This document shows, piece by piece, positions 50,030 through 64,000 of a DNA stretch of 64,000 nucleotides (positions within the stretch are counted from its first letter, which is position 1; each line of letters begins with the position of its first letter). Made by a program: the position numbers and the translations under genes. The DNA is from Oleomonas cavernae. Lineage in GTDB: Bacteria > Pseudomonadota > Alphaproteobacteria > Zavarziniales > Zavarziniaceae. The stretch lies in the NCBI RefSeq assembly GCF_003590945.1, contig NZ_QYUK01000011.1:1392001-1456000 (forward strand), in the 5' to 3' direction. Below the pieces are notes generated by a model that worked only from the letters and a program-made list of their open reading frames with translations, did not search any database and was not told the origin of the DNA.

Positions 50030-50126
50030 GACGGTTCCTTTCAATGAATTGCGCGGGTTCGTCTAGCAAAGTGCGGGGGTTGGGGGAAGGCTTTGCTTGG
50101 GGACACACGGTGTCGATGCCAACGCC

Positions 50127-51131
50127 CTAATTGTTCCCGTGATACTGCCGGTACCAGGACACGAAGGCCTCGACCCCTGCCTTCACCGGGGTCGACGGCT
50201 TGTAGCCGGTCAGCTTTTGCAGCAGATCGGCGGCCGCGAAGGTGTCGGTGACGTCGCCCTTCTGCATCGGCAGCATGTTGCGCCTGGCCTTCATGCCCAG
50301 CGCAGCCTCGATCGCTTCGACAAAATCGAGCAGGGCCACCGGCTGGCCGCCGCCGATGTTCACCACCCGGAAGGGCGCGGCCGGGCTTTGGGAGTCGACC
50401 GCGTCGGTGGGAGCGCCGGCGACGGGGATGCAGCCGACCAGGCGGACCATCGCCTCGACCAGATCCTCGACATAGGTGAAGTCGCGCGACATCCGGCCCT
50501 GGCCGTAAATATCGATGGCGCGGTCGTTCATGATCGCGTCGACGAACTTGAACAGCGCCATGTCCGGCCGGCCCCAGGGCCCATAGACCGTGAAGAAGCG
50601 TAAGCAAGTGGTGGGGATCTGCCACAGATGGGCATAGGAATGCGCCATCAGCTCGCCCGCCTTCTTGGTCGCGGCATAAAGCGTGATGGGATGGTCGGCC
50701 ATGTCGGTTTCACGGAACGGCATCACCTCGTTGGCGCCGTAAACCGAACTGGTCGAGGCCATGATCAGGTGCTTCGGCGCCAGTAGCCGGGCGATCTCCA
50801 GGATGTTGAAGGTGCCGACCAGGTTGGAATCGACATAGGCCCGCGGGTTTTCCAGGCTGTAGCGCACGCCCGCCTGGGCCGCGAAATGGAAGATCACGTC
50901 GGGGGCGGCCTCCCGGGCCACCGCGGTCAGGCGCTCGGCTTCCTCGAGCATCAGGATCTGCGCCCGGAAGTTCGGCGATTCGGCCAGGATGGCGTGCCGC
51001 CGCTCTTTCAGGCGCAGATCGTAATAGGGTGTCATGCCGTCGATGCCGACCACCTGATGGCCATCGGCCAGCAGGCGTTTGGCCAGGTGAAAGCCGATGA
51101 ACCCGGCCGTACCGGTAATCAAGAACCGCAT
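50127..51131 (-). CDS. NAD-dependent nucleotide-sugar epimerase
   Basis: 334 residues of the extended short-chain dehydrogenase family: NAD motif [39 protein letters not shown] and the catalytic Tyr/Lys in [20 protein letters not shown]. The pattern is closest to UDP-glucuronate 4-epimerases (capsule protein CapI-like). It starts 16 bp after the UDP-sugar dehydrogenase gene. The pair could make UDP-GlcA or UDP-GalNAcA-type sugars and epimerise them for a surface polysaccharide. Confidence 0.85.
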   Translation of the reverse strand: MRFLITGTAGFIGFHLAKRLLADGHQVVGIDGMTPYYDLRLKERRHAILAESPNFRAQILMLEEAERLTAVAREAAPDVIFHFAAQAGVRYSLENPRAYVDSNLVGTFNILEIARLLAPKHLIMASTSSVYGANEVMPFRETDMADHPITLYAATKKAGELMAHSYAHLWQIPTTCLRFFTVYGPWGRPDMALFKFVDAIMNDRAIDIYGQGRMSRDFTYVEDLVEAMVRLVGCIPVAGAPTDAVDSQSPAAPFRVVNIGGGQPVALLDFVEAIEAALGMKARRNMLPMQKGDVTDTFAAADLLQKLTGYKPSTPVKAGVEAFVSWYRQYHGNN

Positions 51132-51147
51132 TTTTCAGATTTCCTGC

Positions 51148-52464
51148 TCACGGCCGCCACAGGGTGACACCCGGCGGACACAGATCGCGGTCGAGGACCG
51201 CCTTGACATCGAGAACGATCCCCTGCCCGCCGCCCAGCGCCGCCAGCACCGCGCCCCAGCCGTCCGTTAGGAAGGCCCGGTGCGGCACGGCCAGGATCAC
51301 CGCGTCGCAGGGGCCAAGGTCGGACAGCGGCGCCAGCGTGATGCCATGTTCGTGCCGGCTGGCCTGGGCATCGGCCACGGGATCGCAAACCCGCACGTCC
51401 ATGCCGAATTTGCGCAGCTCGGCAACGATGTCCGCGACCTTGGAATTGCGAACATCGGGCACGCCTTCCTTGAAGGTCAGGCCCAGAATGCCGACGCGGT
51501 TTCCCGCCGCGCGCCCCTGTAGCATCAGGCGGACGCATTCATGGGCGACCATGACCGGGTAGTCGTCGTTGATGCGGCGGCCGGCCAGGATCACGTCCGA
51601 GTGATAGCCCAGTTTTTCGGCGCAGTGGGTCAGGTAATAGGGGTCGACGCCGATGCAGTGTCCCCCCACCAGGCCCGGCGTGAAGGGCAGGAAATTCCAC
51701 TTGGTCGAGGCCGCGCCGATGACATCATAAGTATCGATGCCGAGGCGGCGGCAGATCGACGACAACTCGTTCATGAAGGCGATGTTGATGTCGCGCTGGG
51801 CATTTTCGATCACCTTCGCCGCTTCCGCCACCTTGATCGACGGCGCCCGGTGAAGCCCCGCCGTCACCACCGAGCCATAGACCGCGGCGACAACCTCCAG
51901 GGTGGCGGCATCCTGGGCCGAGACGACTTTGACGATGGTCTCGAGACGGTGCCTGCCGTCGCCGGGATTGATTCGCTCCGGGCTGTAGCCGACGGTGAAA
52001 TCCCGCCCGCACACCAGGCCCGAGGCCTGTTCCAGGATCGGCACGCATTCATCCTCGGTCACGCCGGGGTAGACCGTCGATTCGAACACCACGATCGCGC
52101 CCGGGGACAAGGCGGCGCCGACCAGCCGCGACGCCGAAAACATGGCCCCCAGATCCGGGCGGTGGGCCTCGTCGATCGGGGTCGGCACGGTGACGATGAA
52201 GAAATCGGCCTGTCGCAGGCTGGCGGGATCGTCGCTGAGTTCGAGCCGCGGATGGGCCAGCAGTGCGATATCGACCTCGCCGGTACGATCGATGCCCCGG
52301 CGCAGTTCGGCGATGCGCTGGCTGTCGATGTCGAAGCCGATGACGGAAGCCCCGGTGCCGGCGAAGGCCGTGGCGATCGGCAGCCCGACATAGCCCAGCC
52401 CGATGACCGCGATATGCCGGCCGTGAGTCGGCGGATTCGGTGCGGCAGGGGTCGAAACCGTCAT
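51148..52464 (-). CDS. UDP-sugar 6-dehydrogenase (UDP-glucose/GDP-mannose DH family)
   Basis: 438 residues. NAD-binding IGLGYVGLPIATAFAGTG, FESTVYPGVTEDECVPIL, central AAKVIENAQRDINIAFMNEL and the active-site Cys in GLVGGHCIGVDPYYLTHCAE, with the C-terminal domain GLTFKEGVPDVRNSKVADIV. The spacing and GGHCIGVDPYYL form fit the WbpA/TviB group acting on UDP-GlcNAc or UDP-GalNAc derivatives, though UDP-glucose is not excluded. It forms a two-gene unit with the epimerase. The surrounding housekeeping block suggests insertion. Confidence 0.85.
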   Translation of the reverse strand: MTVSTPAAPNPPTHGRHIAVIGLGYVGLPIATAFAGTGASVIGFDIDSQRIAELRRGIDRTGEVDIALLAHPRLELSDDPASLRQADFFIVTVPTPIDEAHRPDLGAMFSASRLVGAALSPGAIVVFESTVYPGVTEDECVPILEQASGLVCGRDFTVGYSPERINPGDGRHRLETIVKVVSAQDAATLEVVAAVYGSVVTAGLHRAPSIKVAEAAKVIENAQRDINIAFMNELSSICRRLGIDTYDVIGAASTKWNFLPFTPGLVGGHCIGVDPYYLTHCAEKLGYHSDVILAGRRINDDYPVMVAHECVRLMLQGRAAGNRVGILGLTFKEGVPDVRNSKVADIVAELRKFGMDVRVCDPVADAQASRHEHGITLAPLSDLGPCDAVILAVPHRAFLTDGWGAVLAALGGGQGIVLDVKAVLDRDLCPPGVTLWRP

Positions 52465-52674
52465 TTTCTAACCGCACCTGTCATGAAACTGCGCCCTGGC
52501 GTCCGTTACCCGGGCATCTCTACGCAAATTTCACCCCCCGCGCCAATGGCCTGTTGAGGGCCAAGGTCGCACCCGGCATGCGATCCGCCCCCAAACCTTG
52601 CGACCGTCGAGGCTGCCCCCTAATATGCGCCGCCCGCCGGACCGGCGGGGCCTACCCGAGGATTTCGTCGTATC

Positions 52675-54587
52675 ATGCTCCAGACTCTTCGCAAGGGCGC
52701 CTCGACCTGGGTCGTTCGCATCTTCCTCGGTATCTTGATGGTGAGCTTCGGCATCGGCATCTGGCAGGGCAACACGCTGTTCAGTTCGGCCGCGGATACG
52801 ACGGTCGCGACAGTCGGTGATACGGAGATCTCGTCCCAGGCCTTCACCGTCGCCCTCGACCGCGAAGTGCGCCGGCTTCAGCAGCAGTTGGGCGCCGGCT
52901 TCACCCGCGAACAGGCGCTGGCCTTCAATGTCCAGGGCGGTGTACTGAGCCAGTTGCTGTCGGACGCGACCGTGGCCGAAGCCGCCCGCAGCTTCGGCCT
53001 GCGCGTGCCCGACGAACTCGTCGCCCGCGAAATCGCCGCCATTCCGGCCTTCCAGGATTTCACCGGCAAGTTCGACGCCGCCCGCTTCCAGGCCGTGCTG
53101 CGCCAGGCCCAGATGACCGAGGCGACGCTGACCCAGCAGATTCGCGCCGAACTGGTCCGCGCCCAGCTTTACGGTCCCGCGGCCGGCGGCGCCCGCACGC
53201 CGACCATCGTCGCGCAGACCCTGTACGCCCATCGCAACGAGCGCCGCGTCATCGACTATTTCACCCTCGCCCCGGCAGCCCTGGGCCCCATCCCGCAACC
53301 CGACGAGGCCGCGATCGACGCCTATTACAAGGCCAATCCGCAGGCCTTCACGGCACCGGAATTCCGCGCCATCACCCTGCTGATTGCCGATCCGGCCGAA
53401 ATCGCCAAGACCACCGCCCCGACCGAAGACGCCATCGCCGCCGCCTATGAGGAGCGCAAGGGCGAATTCGGCACGCCCGAGAAGCGTGAAATCGTCCAGA
53501 TGGTCCTGAAAACCCAGGCCGAAGCCGATACGGCGGTGAGCAAGCTCAACAGCGGCGGCGATTTCGTCGCGGTCGCCAAGGAACTGGCCAACCTGTCCGA
53601 GGCCGACACCAAGCTGGGCACGGTGACCAAGGGCACCCTGCCCGCCGCCCTCGACGAGGCGGCCTTTGCCGCGGCGGAAGGCGCGATCGGCGGGCCGGTG
53701 GAAACGCCGCTGGGCTGGCATGTCTTCAAGGTGGTCAAGGTCGAGGCCGCCTCGGTCAAGCCTATGGCCGAGGTGCACGACACCCTGCGCGATGCTCTCG
53801 CCCTCGACGCGGCGCAGAGCCAGATCACGCAGATCCAGAAATCCCTGCAGGACGAGCTGGCCGGCGGCGCTTCGCTCGAGGATGCGGGCCAGCGCCTGAA
53901 CCTGTCGGTGCGCAAGGTCGCCGCCGTCGATGCCGGCGGCAAGGACGAGGCGGGCAAGCCGGTCGAGGGCCTGCCCGAGGCCCCGCCGCTGCTGCCCGGC
54001 CTGTTCCAGGCGGCCACGGGGCGCAACGGCGACATGATCGACACGGACGGCGGCGGCTTCGTCATCGGCCGGGTCGACACCATCAGCCCGGCCGCCTTGC
54101 GTCCGCTCGACCAGGTCCGGGGCCAGGTGATCGCCGGCTGGCAGGCGGCCGAGACACAGGATCGCCTGGGCAAGCTCGCCGCTGAAACGGTCAAGGGCAT
54201 CAACGACGGCAAGGATATCGCGGCCGCGGCCAAGGCGGCCGGTGCCACGCCGGGCACCGTCGGCCCGGGCCTGCGCAGCGGCGATGCGATCTTCGTCGCC
54301 CTGCCCCCGGCCCTGGTCACCGCCTTGTTCGAGGTCGACAAGGGCAAGGCCGCCAGCGCCCCCGCGGCGGACGAGACCGGCATCATCATCGGCGCCGTCA
54401 GGGGCATCGAGGCGGCAGACCCGGCGGCCGATGCCGAAGGTGTCAAGAAGCTGGCCGAGACCCTGCGCGAGGATTTCGCCGGCGACCTGGCCGGCGTCTT
54501 CGAGGCCGATCTGCGCGCCCGTTTCGGCATCAGCATCCACGAGCAGACCTACAACAGCCTGATCGGCCAACGCGGCCGGAGCGAACA

Positions 54588-54591
<4 letters not shown>
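52675..54591 (+). CDS. PpiD-like periplasmic folding chaperone
   Basis: 638 residues. One N-terminal membrane anchor (WVVRIFLGILMVSFGIGIW), a SurA-N-like chaperone region with TVGDTEISSQAFTVALDREV, and a central parvulin-type domain (EIVQMVLKTQAEADTAVSKL ... GGPVETPLGWHVFKVVKVEA). A long C-terminal helical region follows. Inner-membrane-anchored, facing the periplasm, helping proteins leaving the Sec channel. It overlaps trpE by ATGA, the common alphaproteobacterial arrangement. Confidence 0.9.
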
Positions 54592-56101
<1,510 letters not shown>

Positions 56102-57383
56102 TGCCCACCGCCTCGATCGCCTCGCCCGAACGCCTGGCGATCACGGCCGAGACCGGCACGAAGACGATCCCCCGGGCCTTGGCCTGGGGGATGAAGCGGC
56201 GCAGGGCCTCGATCGTCGCGGCATGCGGGTGGCCGATGGCGATCGCCATGCCCTTCTCGCGCGCCTTGCGCTCCACCAGCACCAGTTGCGCCTCGATGGC
56301 GCTGGCACCGATCTCGTTGTCGAGGAAGACGTCACGCGAGGCAGTGGGAATGCCGGCGGCGCGCGCCGTCTCCTCGCCGACGCTGGTCGCCGCGGTGCGG
56401 GAATCGAGGAAGGCCAGGCCGCGGCCCTTCAATTCCTCGATCACCACCTTCATGCCCGCCGCATCCGATGAAAACCGGCTGCCCATGTGGTTGTTGATGC
56501 CGACGAAGCCGTCGTGACGATCGAGGTGCCAGCGCAACCGTGCCCGGATCTCGGCCGGGCTCAAGTCGACGGTCAAGGCCTTGGTGCCGGGGTCGGCCTT
56601 GCCCTGCGGTTCCATGGGGACATGGACCAGCAGTTCATCGCCCAGCGCCCGCGCCCGCCTGGCATAATCCGTCATGCCCTCGGCATAGCCCATGATCGAC
56701 AGGGTGATCGGCGCCTCCAGCGACAGGAGTTCCTCGGCCTCCTTCTTGTTCAGGCCGTCATCGTCGATGACGATGGCGATGGCCGGGCGCTTGCCCACCA
56801 CCGGCGAGGCGGCGGCAAAGCGCTGCCAGGCCGGGCGCGCGTCATAGGGAATTTCGTCGGCCGTTACCGGCGGCGGCGGCGCCACGACGGCGGTTTCGCG
56901 CGGCCGCGGGGCGGGTTCGACCGGGGTGCGCGGCGTCTGGGCCAATTGCTCGGCCGGGCTGGGTGACGGCGCGGCAGCGACGGCCGACGGCGCCGGGCGG
57001 GCTGCCGGCGTTTGCCGCGCCACCGTGGTCTCGTCCATCGAGCGCATCAGCAGGAAACCGACCGCGACCGCCACGATGGTCGCCCAGCCGAACACGATCG
57101 CCCGGCGCACCCCCGGCCGGCCGACAAAGGGACGCTTGCGGCCGCCGGCCTTGCGGCGGCCGTTGCCTGTCTTCACCCGCTTGCGCTGTCCGCCACTGCT
57201 GGCCATCGGTGCCCGATTCGCGATCCTTAACCAGAAATAGCGCTGCTTGGGCCCGGGAGCCACCATCGCGACATGACTCACATGCCTTGCCGCACTTGAC
57301 GATTGCACGGCCACGGGGTTGGATCGGCGTTCCGCCGCGACAGGAGGTTGCGGCGCGTTCTCTCGTGTCTGGAACCCAAGCCG

Positions 57384-59008
57384 ATGATCGCGTTGATCGA
57401 CAACTACGACAGCTTCACCTACAACCTCTACCACTTCCTGGGCGAGTTGGGTGCGTCTGTCGAGGTCTGGCGCAACGACGCGATCACGGTCGACGAGCTG
57501 GAAGCCAAGAAGCCCCGCGCCATTGTGCTCTCGCCCGGCCCCTGCGACCCTGATCGCGCCGGCATCTGCCTCGAAACCGTGAAACGCCTTGGCCCCAAGA
57601 TCCCGATTCTGGGCGTGTGTCTTGGCCATCAGGCCATCGGCCAGGCCTATGGCGGCCGCGTCGTGCGGGCGCAGACCCTGATGCACGGCAAGATCAGCGC
57701 GGTCAGCCATCGCGGCAAATCGGTCTTCCAGGGCCTGCCGACCCCGTTCAAGGCCACGCGCTATCACAGCCTGGTGGTCGCTCGCGAGGACCTGCCGGAG
57801 ACCCTCGACGTGACGGCCGAGACCGAGGACGGCCTAGCCATGGGCCTGGCCCACAAGGTCCATCCGGTCCACGGCGTCCAGTTCCACCCGGAAAGCATCG
57901 CCAGCGAGCACGGCATGGTGCTGCTGGAAAACTTCCTGGTGCTGGCCAATGCCCTGCCCGGCAACCAGCGCAAGATGCGCGCCCCCACCACCAGCGCCTT
58001 CAAGTCGGTCCTCACCGAAGTCGCCACCGGCAAGCCGCTGAGCCGGGCCGTCGCCCGCGACGCCTTCGAACTGATGATGTCGGGCGATGCCAGCCAGGCC
58101 CAGATCGGCGCCTTCCTGATGGCCCTGCGCATCCGGGGCGAGACCGTCGACGAACTGGCCGCCGGGGTCGAGACCATGCGCGCCAAGATGCGCAGGGTGA
58201 AGGCGCCGGCCGATGCGATCGACGTCTGCGGCACCGGCGGCGACGGTGCCGGGACCTGGAACATCTCCAGCGCCACCGGCTTCGTCCTGGCGGGCCTGGG
58301 CGTGCCGGTGGCCAAGCACGGCAACCGCGCACTGTCCTCGCGCTCGGGCTCGGCCGAGGTGCTGGCCGCCCTGGGGGTGAAGCTGGACCTGGAGCCCGAC
58401 GCGATCAGCCGCTGCATCGCCAAGGCCGGCATCGGCTTCATGTTCGCGCCCAACCATCACAGCGCCATGCGCTTCGTCGCCCCCGTGCGCACCGAACTGG
58501 GCACCCGCACCCTGTTCAACCTGCTGGGCCCCTGTCCAACCCGGCGGGCGTGAAGCGGCAGTTGATCGGCGTCTTCGCCCCGGCCTGGGTCCGTCCGGTG
58601 GCGGAGGTGCTGAAGGTCGTGGGGACCGAGAAGGCCTGGGTCGTCCATGGTTCCGACGGCCTGGACGAGGTGACCACCACCGGCCCGACCCATGTTGCCG
58701 CCCTGGAACCCGACGGGACGATCCGCGAATTCGATGTAACCCCGGAAGGGGCAGGCTTGCCCCGTGCCCAGCCGGCGGACCTCAAAGGCGGCGACCCGCA
58801 GACCAACACGGTGGCCATCCGCGCCCTGTTCGACGGGGCCAAGGGTGCCTACCGCGATGTCGTGTGCCTGAACGTCGCGGCCAGCCTGATCGTGGCCGGC
58901 AAGGTCGAAACCCTCAAGGAGGGCGTCGCCCTGGCTCAAGCCTGCATCGACGACGGCCGGGCGAAGAAGGCGGTCGAAATGCTGGTCAAGGTATCGAACA
59001 AGCCATGA
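57384..59008 (+). CDS. trpGD: TrpG-TrpD in one frame (fusion; one apparent frameshift)
   Basis: About 541 residues after restoring one base. Residues 1-193 are the TrpG amidotransferase: [20 protein letters not shown], Cys79 in [10 protein letters not shown], His168/Glu170 in GVQFHPES. With only about ten linking residues the frame continues into TrpD phosphoribosyltransferase ([56 protein letters not shown]). The frame breaks at the C4 run 58529-58532. The other frame gives [20 protein letters not shown] through to VSNKP. Most alphaproteobacteria have separate trpG and trpD, so the fusion needs confirmation. The sequence AAGATGCGC at the joint could be a damaged AAGTGATGCGC stop/start. The 3' end overlaps trpC by ATGA. 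Confidence 0.85.
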
Positions 59009-59802
59009 GCGATACCCTTGCCCGGATCTGCGCCTACAAGCGCGAGGATGTCACCTTCCGCAAGCTGACGCGGTCCTTGAGTGTGGTCGAGGACGCCGCC
59101 CGCGCGGCGGAGGCGCCGCGCGGCTTCGCCCGTGCCCTGGTGGCCAAGCACCAGGCCGGCGCCTTCGCCCTGATCGCCGAGGTCAAGAAGGCCAGCCCCT
59201 CCAAGGGTCTCATCCGGGCCGATTTCGATCCGCCCAGCCTCGCCCGGGCCTATGAGGCGGGCGGCGCGGCCTGCCTGTCGGTGCTGACCGACGGCCCGTC
59301 GTTCCAGGGCGATGACTCCTACCTGACGGCGGCGCGCGGTGCCGTCGCCCTGCCCGCCCTGCGCAAGGATTTCATGGTCGACACCTACCAGGTGCCGGAG
59401 GCCCGCGCCCTGGGGGCCGATTGCATCCTGGTGATCATGGCCGCGGTCGACGACGGCCTGGCGCGGGAACTGGTCGGCGCCGCCCATGACTGGGGCATGG
59501 ATGCGCTGATCGAGGTTCACGATGGCGAGGAATTGGACCGCGCGCTCAAGCTGCCGTCGCGCCTGATCGGGATAAACAATCGCAATCTCAAGACCTTGTC
59601 GGTCGATCTTGCGACGGCGGAGCAATTGGCGCCGCGGGTTCCAAAAGATCGGATCTGTGTTGGCGAAAGCGGTCTTGAGCGTCACGAAGATTTGCAGCGC
59701 CTGGCAAAGGTGGGTGTTCGCACCTTCCTTGTGGGTGAATCTCTGATGCGCCAGAGCGATGTTGCCCTCGCCACCCGGCGCCTGCTGGGGCTGGCAGCGT
59801 GA
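59005..59802 (+). CDS. trpC: Indole-3-glycerol phosphate synthase
   Basis: 265 residues, a TIM barrel with [75 protein letters not shown] and the terminal phosphate-binding [20 protein letters not shown]. Stand-alone, not fused to TrpF. Converts CdRP to indole-3-glycerol phosphate. Coupled to trpD (ATGA) and to moaC (GTGA). Confidence 0.96.
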   Translation: MSDTLARICAYKREDVTFRKLTRSLSVVEDAARAAEAPRGFARALVAKHQAGAFALIAEVKKASPSKGLIRADFDPPSLARAYEAGGAACLSVLTDGPSFQGDDSYLTAARGAVALPALRKDFMVDTYQVPEARALGADCILVIMAAVDDGLARELVGAAHDWGMDALIEVHDGEELDRALKLPSRLIGINNRNLKTLSVDLATAEQLAPRVPKDRICVGESGLERHEDLQRLAKVGVRTFLVGESLMRQSDVALATRRLLGLAA

Positions 59803-60271
59803 GCAGGCTCAGCCATCTCGACGCGCAGGGCCGGGCGTCGATGGTCGATGTCTCGGCCAAGGGCGAGACGGCACGATCGGCGACGGCCCGGGGCAAGGTC
59901 GTGCTGCGGCCCGACATCCTGGGCGACATCGCGGCGGGGCAGATGCCCAAGGGCGATGTCCTGACCACCGCCCGCCTGGCCGGCATCATGGCGGCCAAGC
60001 GGACCGACAGCCTGATCCCGCTGTGCCACGGCCTGCCCCTGTCCCATGTCGCGGTCGATTTCAGCCTCGACCATGACACCGGCACCATCACCATCGAGGC
60101 GACGGCCAAGACCACGGCCACGACCGGCGTCGAGATGGAAGCCCTGACCGCGGTCAGCGTCGCCGCCCTGACCATCTACGACATGGCCAAGGCGGCCGAC
60201 AAAGGCATCGTCATTGCCGACATCCGCCTGATCGCCAAGAGCGGCGGCAAATCGGGCGACTGGTCGGCGGC

Positions 60272-60275
<4 letters not shown>
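59799..60275 (+). CDS. moaC: Cyclic pyranopterin monophosphate synthase MoaC
   Basis: 158 residues: [72 protein letters not shown] and [13 protein letters not shown] are the full family signature, including active-site Lys and His residues. Second step of molybdenum-cofactor synthesis. GTG start overlapping the trpC stop. Its own stop overlaps the moeA ATG by 4 bases. Confidence 0.96.
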
Positions 60276-62433
<2,158 letters not shown>

Positions 62434-62460
62434 GGGCTGTGCGCTCTTGACGCTCAACCA

Positions 62461-62475
62461 GAACCAAAATAGAAC
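62461..62475. promoter_or_regulatory. SOS box 1 upstream of lexA
   Basis: GAACCAAAATAGAAC is GAAC-N7-GAAC, the complement of the alphaproteobacterial LexA site GTTC-N7-GTTC. It lies 63 bp before the lexA start. Confidence 0.85.
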
Positions 62476-62483
62476 AGAAAAGT

Positions 62484-62498
62484 GTTCAGGTAATGTTC
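62484..62498. promoter_or_regulatory. SOS box 2 upstream of lexA
   Basis: GTTCAGGTAATGTTC is GTTC-N7-GTTC, an exact match to the alphaproteobacterial LexA site, 40 bp before the lexA start and opposite in orientation to box 1, 8 bp away. The two imply tight self-repression. Confidence 0.88.
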
Positions 62499-62523
62499 CT
62501 GTCTTGATTCCAAGGGGCTGGCA

Positions 62524-63228
62524 GTGCTGACCAAGAAGCAATACGAGCTGCTCGTCTTCATCGACGCCCGCCTGCGGGAGAAGGGCGTGTCCCCGTCGTT
62601 CGACGAGATGAAGGATGCCCTGAACCTGAAATCCAAGTCTGGTATTCACCGCCTGATCACCGCCCTGGAAGAGCGTGGCTTCATCCGCCGCCTCGCGCAC
62701 CGCGCCCGCGCCCTGGAAGTCACCCGCCTGCCCGATCCGATCAAGGGCACCCGCGGCCCGCGCATCGCGACCTCCGAAGGCAAGGTCATCACCGGCACCT
62801 TCACCACCCCCCTGCCCGCCGCCCGCACCGACGAGTCGCTCACGGCGGTATCCCTGCCGTTGCACGGCCGGATCGCGGCCGGCACGCCGATCGAGGCGCT
62901 GGCCGACAATTCCCGTTCGATCGCCGTGCCCGCCACCATGCTGGGCAAGGGCGAACACTATGCCCTCGAGGTGCAGGGCGATTCCATGATCGATGCCGGC
63001 ATTCATGACGGCGACATCGCCATCATCCGCCGCGCCGACACGGCCGAGAATGGAACCATCGTCGTCGCCCTGATCGACGATGCCGAGGCGACCTTGAAGC
63101 GCCTGCGCCGCAAGGGCAACGCCGTGGCGCTGGAGGCTGCCAACCCGGCCTACGAGACCCGCATCTTCGGCCCCGACCGGGTGAAGGTGCAGGGCAAGCT
63201 GGTAGGCCTGTTCCGGCGCTATCACTAA
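62524..63228 (+). CDS. lexA: SOS repressor LexA
   Basis: 234 residues. The N-terminal winged helix covers about 1-65 ([40 protein letters not shown]). The autocleavage bond is Ala119-Gly120 ([10 protein letters not shown]), and the Ser/Lys dyad is Ser154 (QGDSMIDAG) and Lys192 (ATLKRL). All residues needed for RecA-stimulated self-cleavage are present. GTG start at 62524. It represses DNA-damage genes and, by the two upstream boxes, itself. Confidence 0.97.
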   Translation: MLTKKQYELLVFIDARLREKGVSPSFDEMKDALNLKSKSGIHRLITALEERGFIRRLAHRARALEVTRLPDPIKGTRGPRIATSEGKVITGTFTTPLPAARTDESLTAVSLPLHGRIAAGTPIEALADNSRSIAVPATMLGKGEHYALEVQGDSMIDAGIHDGDIAIIRRADTAENGTIVVALIDDAEATLKRLRRKGNAVALEAANPAYETRIFGPDRVKVQGKLVGLFRRYH

Positions 63229-63296
63229 AAGCCCTCAATTTACCTCGTCATCCCGGCGCAGGCCCAAGGTGTCTGGGACCAGGTGCACCTTTTGCC

Positions 63297-63403
63297 GTCA
63301 TGGCCGGGCGAAGTCCCGGCCATCCACGTCGACAAGCTGCCTCTTTCGTCAACGGACTTGACTGTGTCCCGACGTGGATGCCCGGCACAAGGCCGGGCAT
63401 GAC
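63297..63403. repeat. Composite repeat, family B copy 3
   Basis: GTCATGGCCGGGCGAAGTCC at the left and CGACGTGGATGCCCGGC...GGGCATGAC at the right: the reverse orientation of the copies at 39646 and 46873. It lies between the convergent lexA and comEC genes, with a degraded family A fragment just before it (about 63246-63265). Confidence 0.8.
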
Positions 63404-63450
63404 GATCGAGAGGGGATCCAAGGTTCCAGCCCACGAGCCGGACAGGCCTC

Positions 63451-64000
63451 TCAATGTTCGCCCAACCAATAGGCCGGGGTCCATGGTCGCAGGCCGCGGG
63501 TTTGCTCGACGCTGATCAGGCGCAAGCGGTCGCCCTCGCCGGCCTCGACCACGAAGCTGCCGGTGCGCGCCAACCGCTCGCGGTCGATCACCAGTTTCAG
63601 GCCCTCGCAGTCCCATCGGCGGGGCAGCGAGGTCCTTGGGGCGATGACGATGGTCGCGCAGGGCAGTGTGTCGGTGGCGCGCGCGATCACCACGACGCTG
63701 CGGCCGTCCGCGAGATCCATTCGGCACAAGCCGTCCCGGCAAGCGGACTCGCGCGCCAGGATCTGCGCCTCGAGCAGTCCCAGGCGCTCCGTCCATTGCT
63801 CCACGACGAAACCCGGGCTTCCCGGCGGCAGGAGGCGCAGCCGATCCCCCGCCGGTGCCGCCACCGCCCGGCCTTCCTCATGCGCCAGCAGCACAGGCGG
63901 ATCGCCGATGTCCACGGCCCAGGCCACCGCCGCGGCCGCCAGCAGGGGCAAGGCGGTCAGGCGCAGGCGGCCCCGCCACAGACAAAGGCAAAGCCCGGCG
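63451..64000 (-). CDS. ComEC/Rec2-family protein, C-terminal part (cut by window edge)
   Basis: The frame is open from the window edge to the stop at 63451, about 182 residues. A hydrophobic stretch (ALPLLAAAAVAWAVDIG) is followed by a soluble domain with LAHEEGRAVAAPAGDRLRLL, ARESACRDGLCRMDLADGRS and RRWDCEGLKLVIDRERLART. This ending is typical of alphaproteobacterial ComEC DNA-uptake channel proteins, which usually lie convergent to lexA. Identification rests mainly on that context plus the domain pattern. Confidence 0.65.
   Translation of the reverse strand, partial: AGLCLCLWRGRLRLTALPLLAAAAVAWAVDIGDPPVLLAHEEGRAVAAPAGDRLRLLPPGSPGFVVEQWTERLGLLEAQILARESACRDGLCRMDLADGRSVVVIARATDTLPCATIVIAPRTSLPRRWDCEGLKLVIDRERLARTGSFVVEAGEGDRLRLISVEQTRGLRPWTPAYWLGEH

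Noticed and set aside
57207-57383. Trp leader peptide and attenuator before trpGD
   Set aside because: No short frame with consecutive Trp codons and no terminator-type hairpin were found.

Overview
The window is GC-rich (visibly about two thirds G+C), gene-dense bacterial chromosome. Gene order points to an alphaproteobacterium of Rhodospirillales type. The indicator blocks are dusB-ntrB-ntrC-ntrY-ntrX-(aminotransferase)-hfq-hflX, a fused ispDF next to dusB, the run tpiA-secG-pyrG-eno-ftsB-pdhA-pdhB-pdhC-lpd-lipA-ratA, and ppiD-trpE-trpGDC-moaC-moeA-lexA-comEC. No rRNA, tRNA or CRISPR array was seen. I did not assign a genus.

Layout. 1-7.5 kb is accessory metabolism: an acyl carrier protein (cut by the window edge) coupled to a fatty acyl-AMP ligase, a TetR regulator divergent from an SMP-30 lactonase and an alpha/beta hydrolase, an arginase-family enzyme, a small cation-efflux-like protein and a second TetR regulator. 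7.6-18.4 kb holds two large RTX calcium-binding proteins, a cluster of small exported proteins with a DUF1513-like Tat protein, a methyltransferase, a VOC protein, mazG, a glutathione S-transferase and an epoxide-hydrolase-like enzyme. 18.4-29.9 kb is the nitrogen two-component block with hfq/hflX, interrupted by a PepSY membrane protein and a coupled 52-residue membrane peptide. 30-32.2 kb has ispDF, pgpA and a CinA C-terminal-type amidase. 32.3-39.4 kb (minus strand) is the pyruvate dehydrogenase/lipoate operon ending in ratA and a macro-domain gene. 39.7-41.0 kb is an IS4-family element with clear ends. 41.1-50.0 kb carries ftsB, an AT-richer membrane gene, a glycine-betaine-type ABC transporter, eno, pyrG, secG and tpiA. 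50.1-52.5 kb has two nucleotide-sugar genes. 52.7-64 kb has ppiD-trpE, a polysaccharide deacetylase, the trpGDC-moaC-moeA-pip run, lexA with two SOS boxes, and the 3' end of comEC.

Two features deserve attention when using the annotation. First, seven genes (the DUF1513 gene, ntrB, pdhC, trpE, trpGD, moeA, pip) contain eight frame breaks, and every one is repaired by adding a single base in or near a short C/G run. This looks like consensus error, not gene decay, so these genes are annotated as single interrupted coding regions. Second, trpG and trpD form one continuous frame, which is either a genuine fusion or another product of the same error. Dispersed palindromic repeats of two families sit between genes, and the IS element has landed inside one of them with a 12-bp target duplication.

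I found no clearly new multi-gene system. The most unusual biological items are the exported-protein cluster at 10.5-12.8 kb, the PepSY/52-residue pair with its perfect palindrome, and the atypical membrane gene coupled to ftsB.
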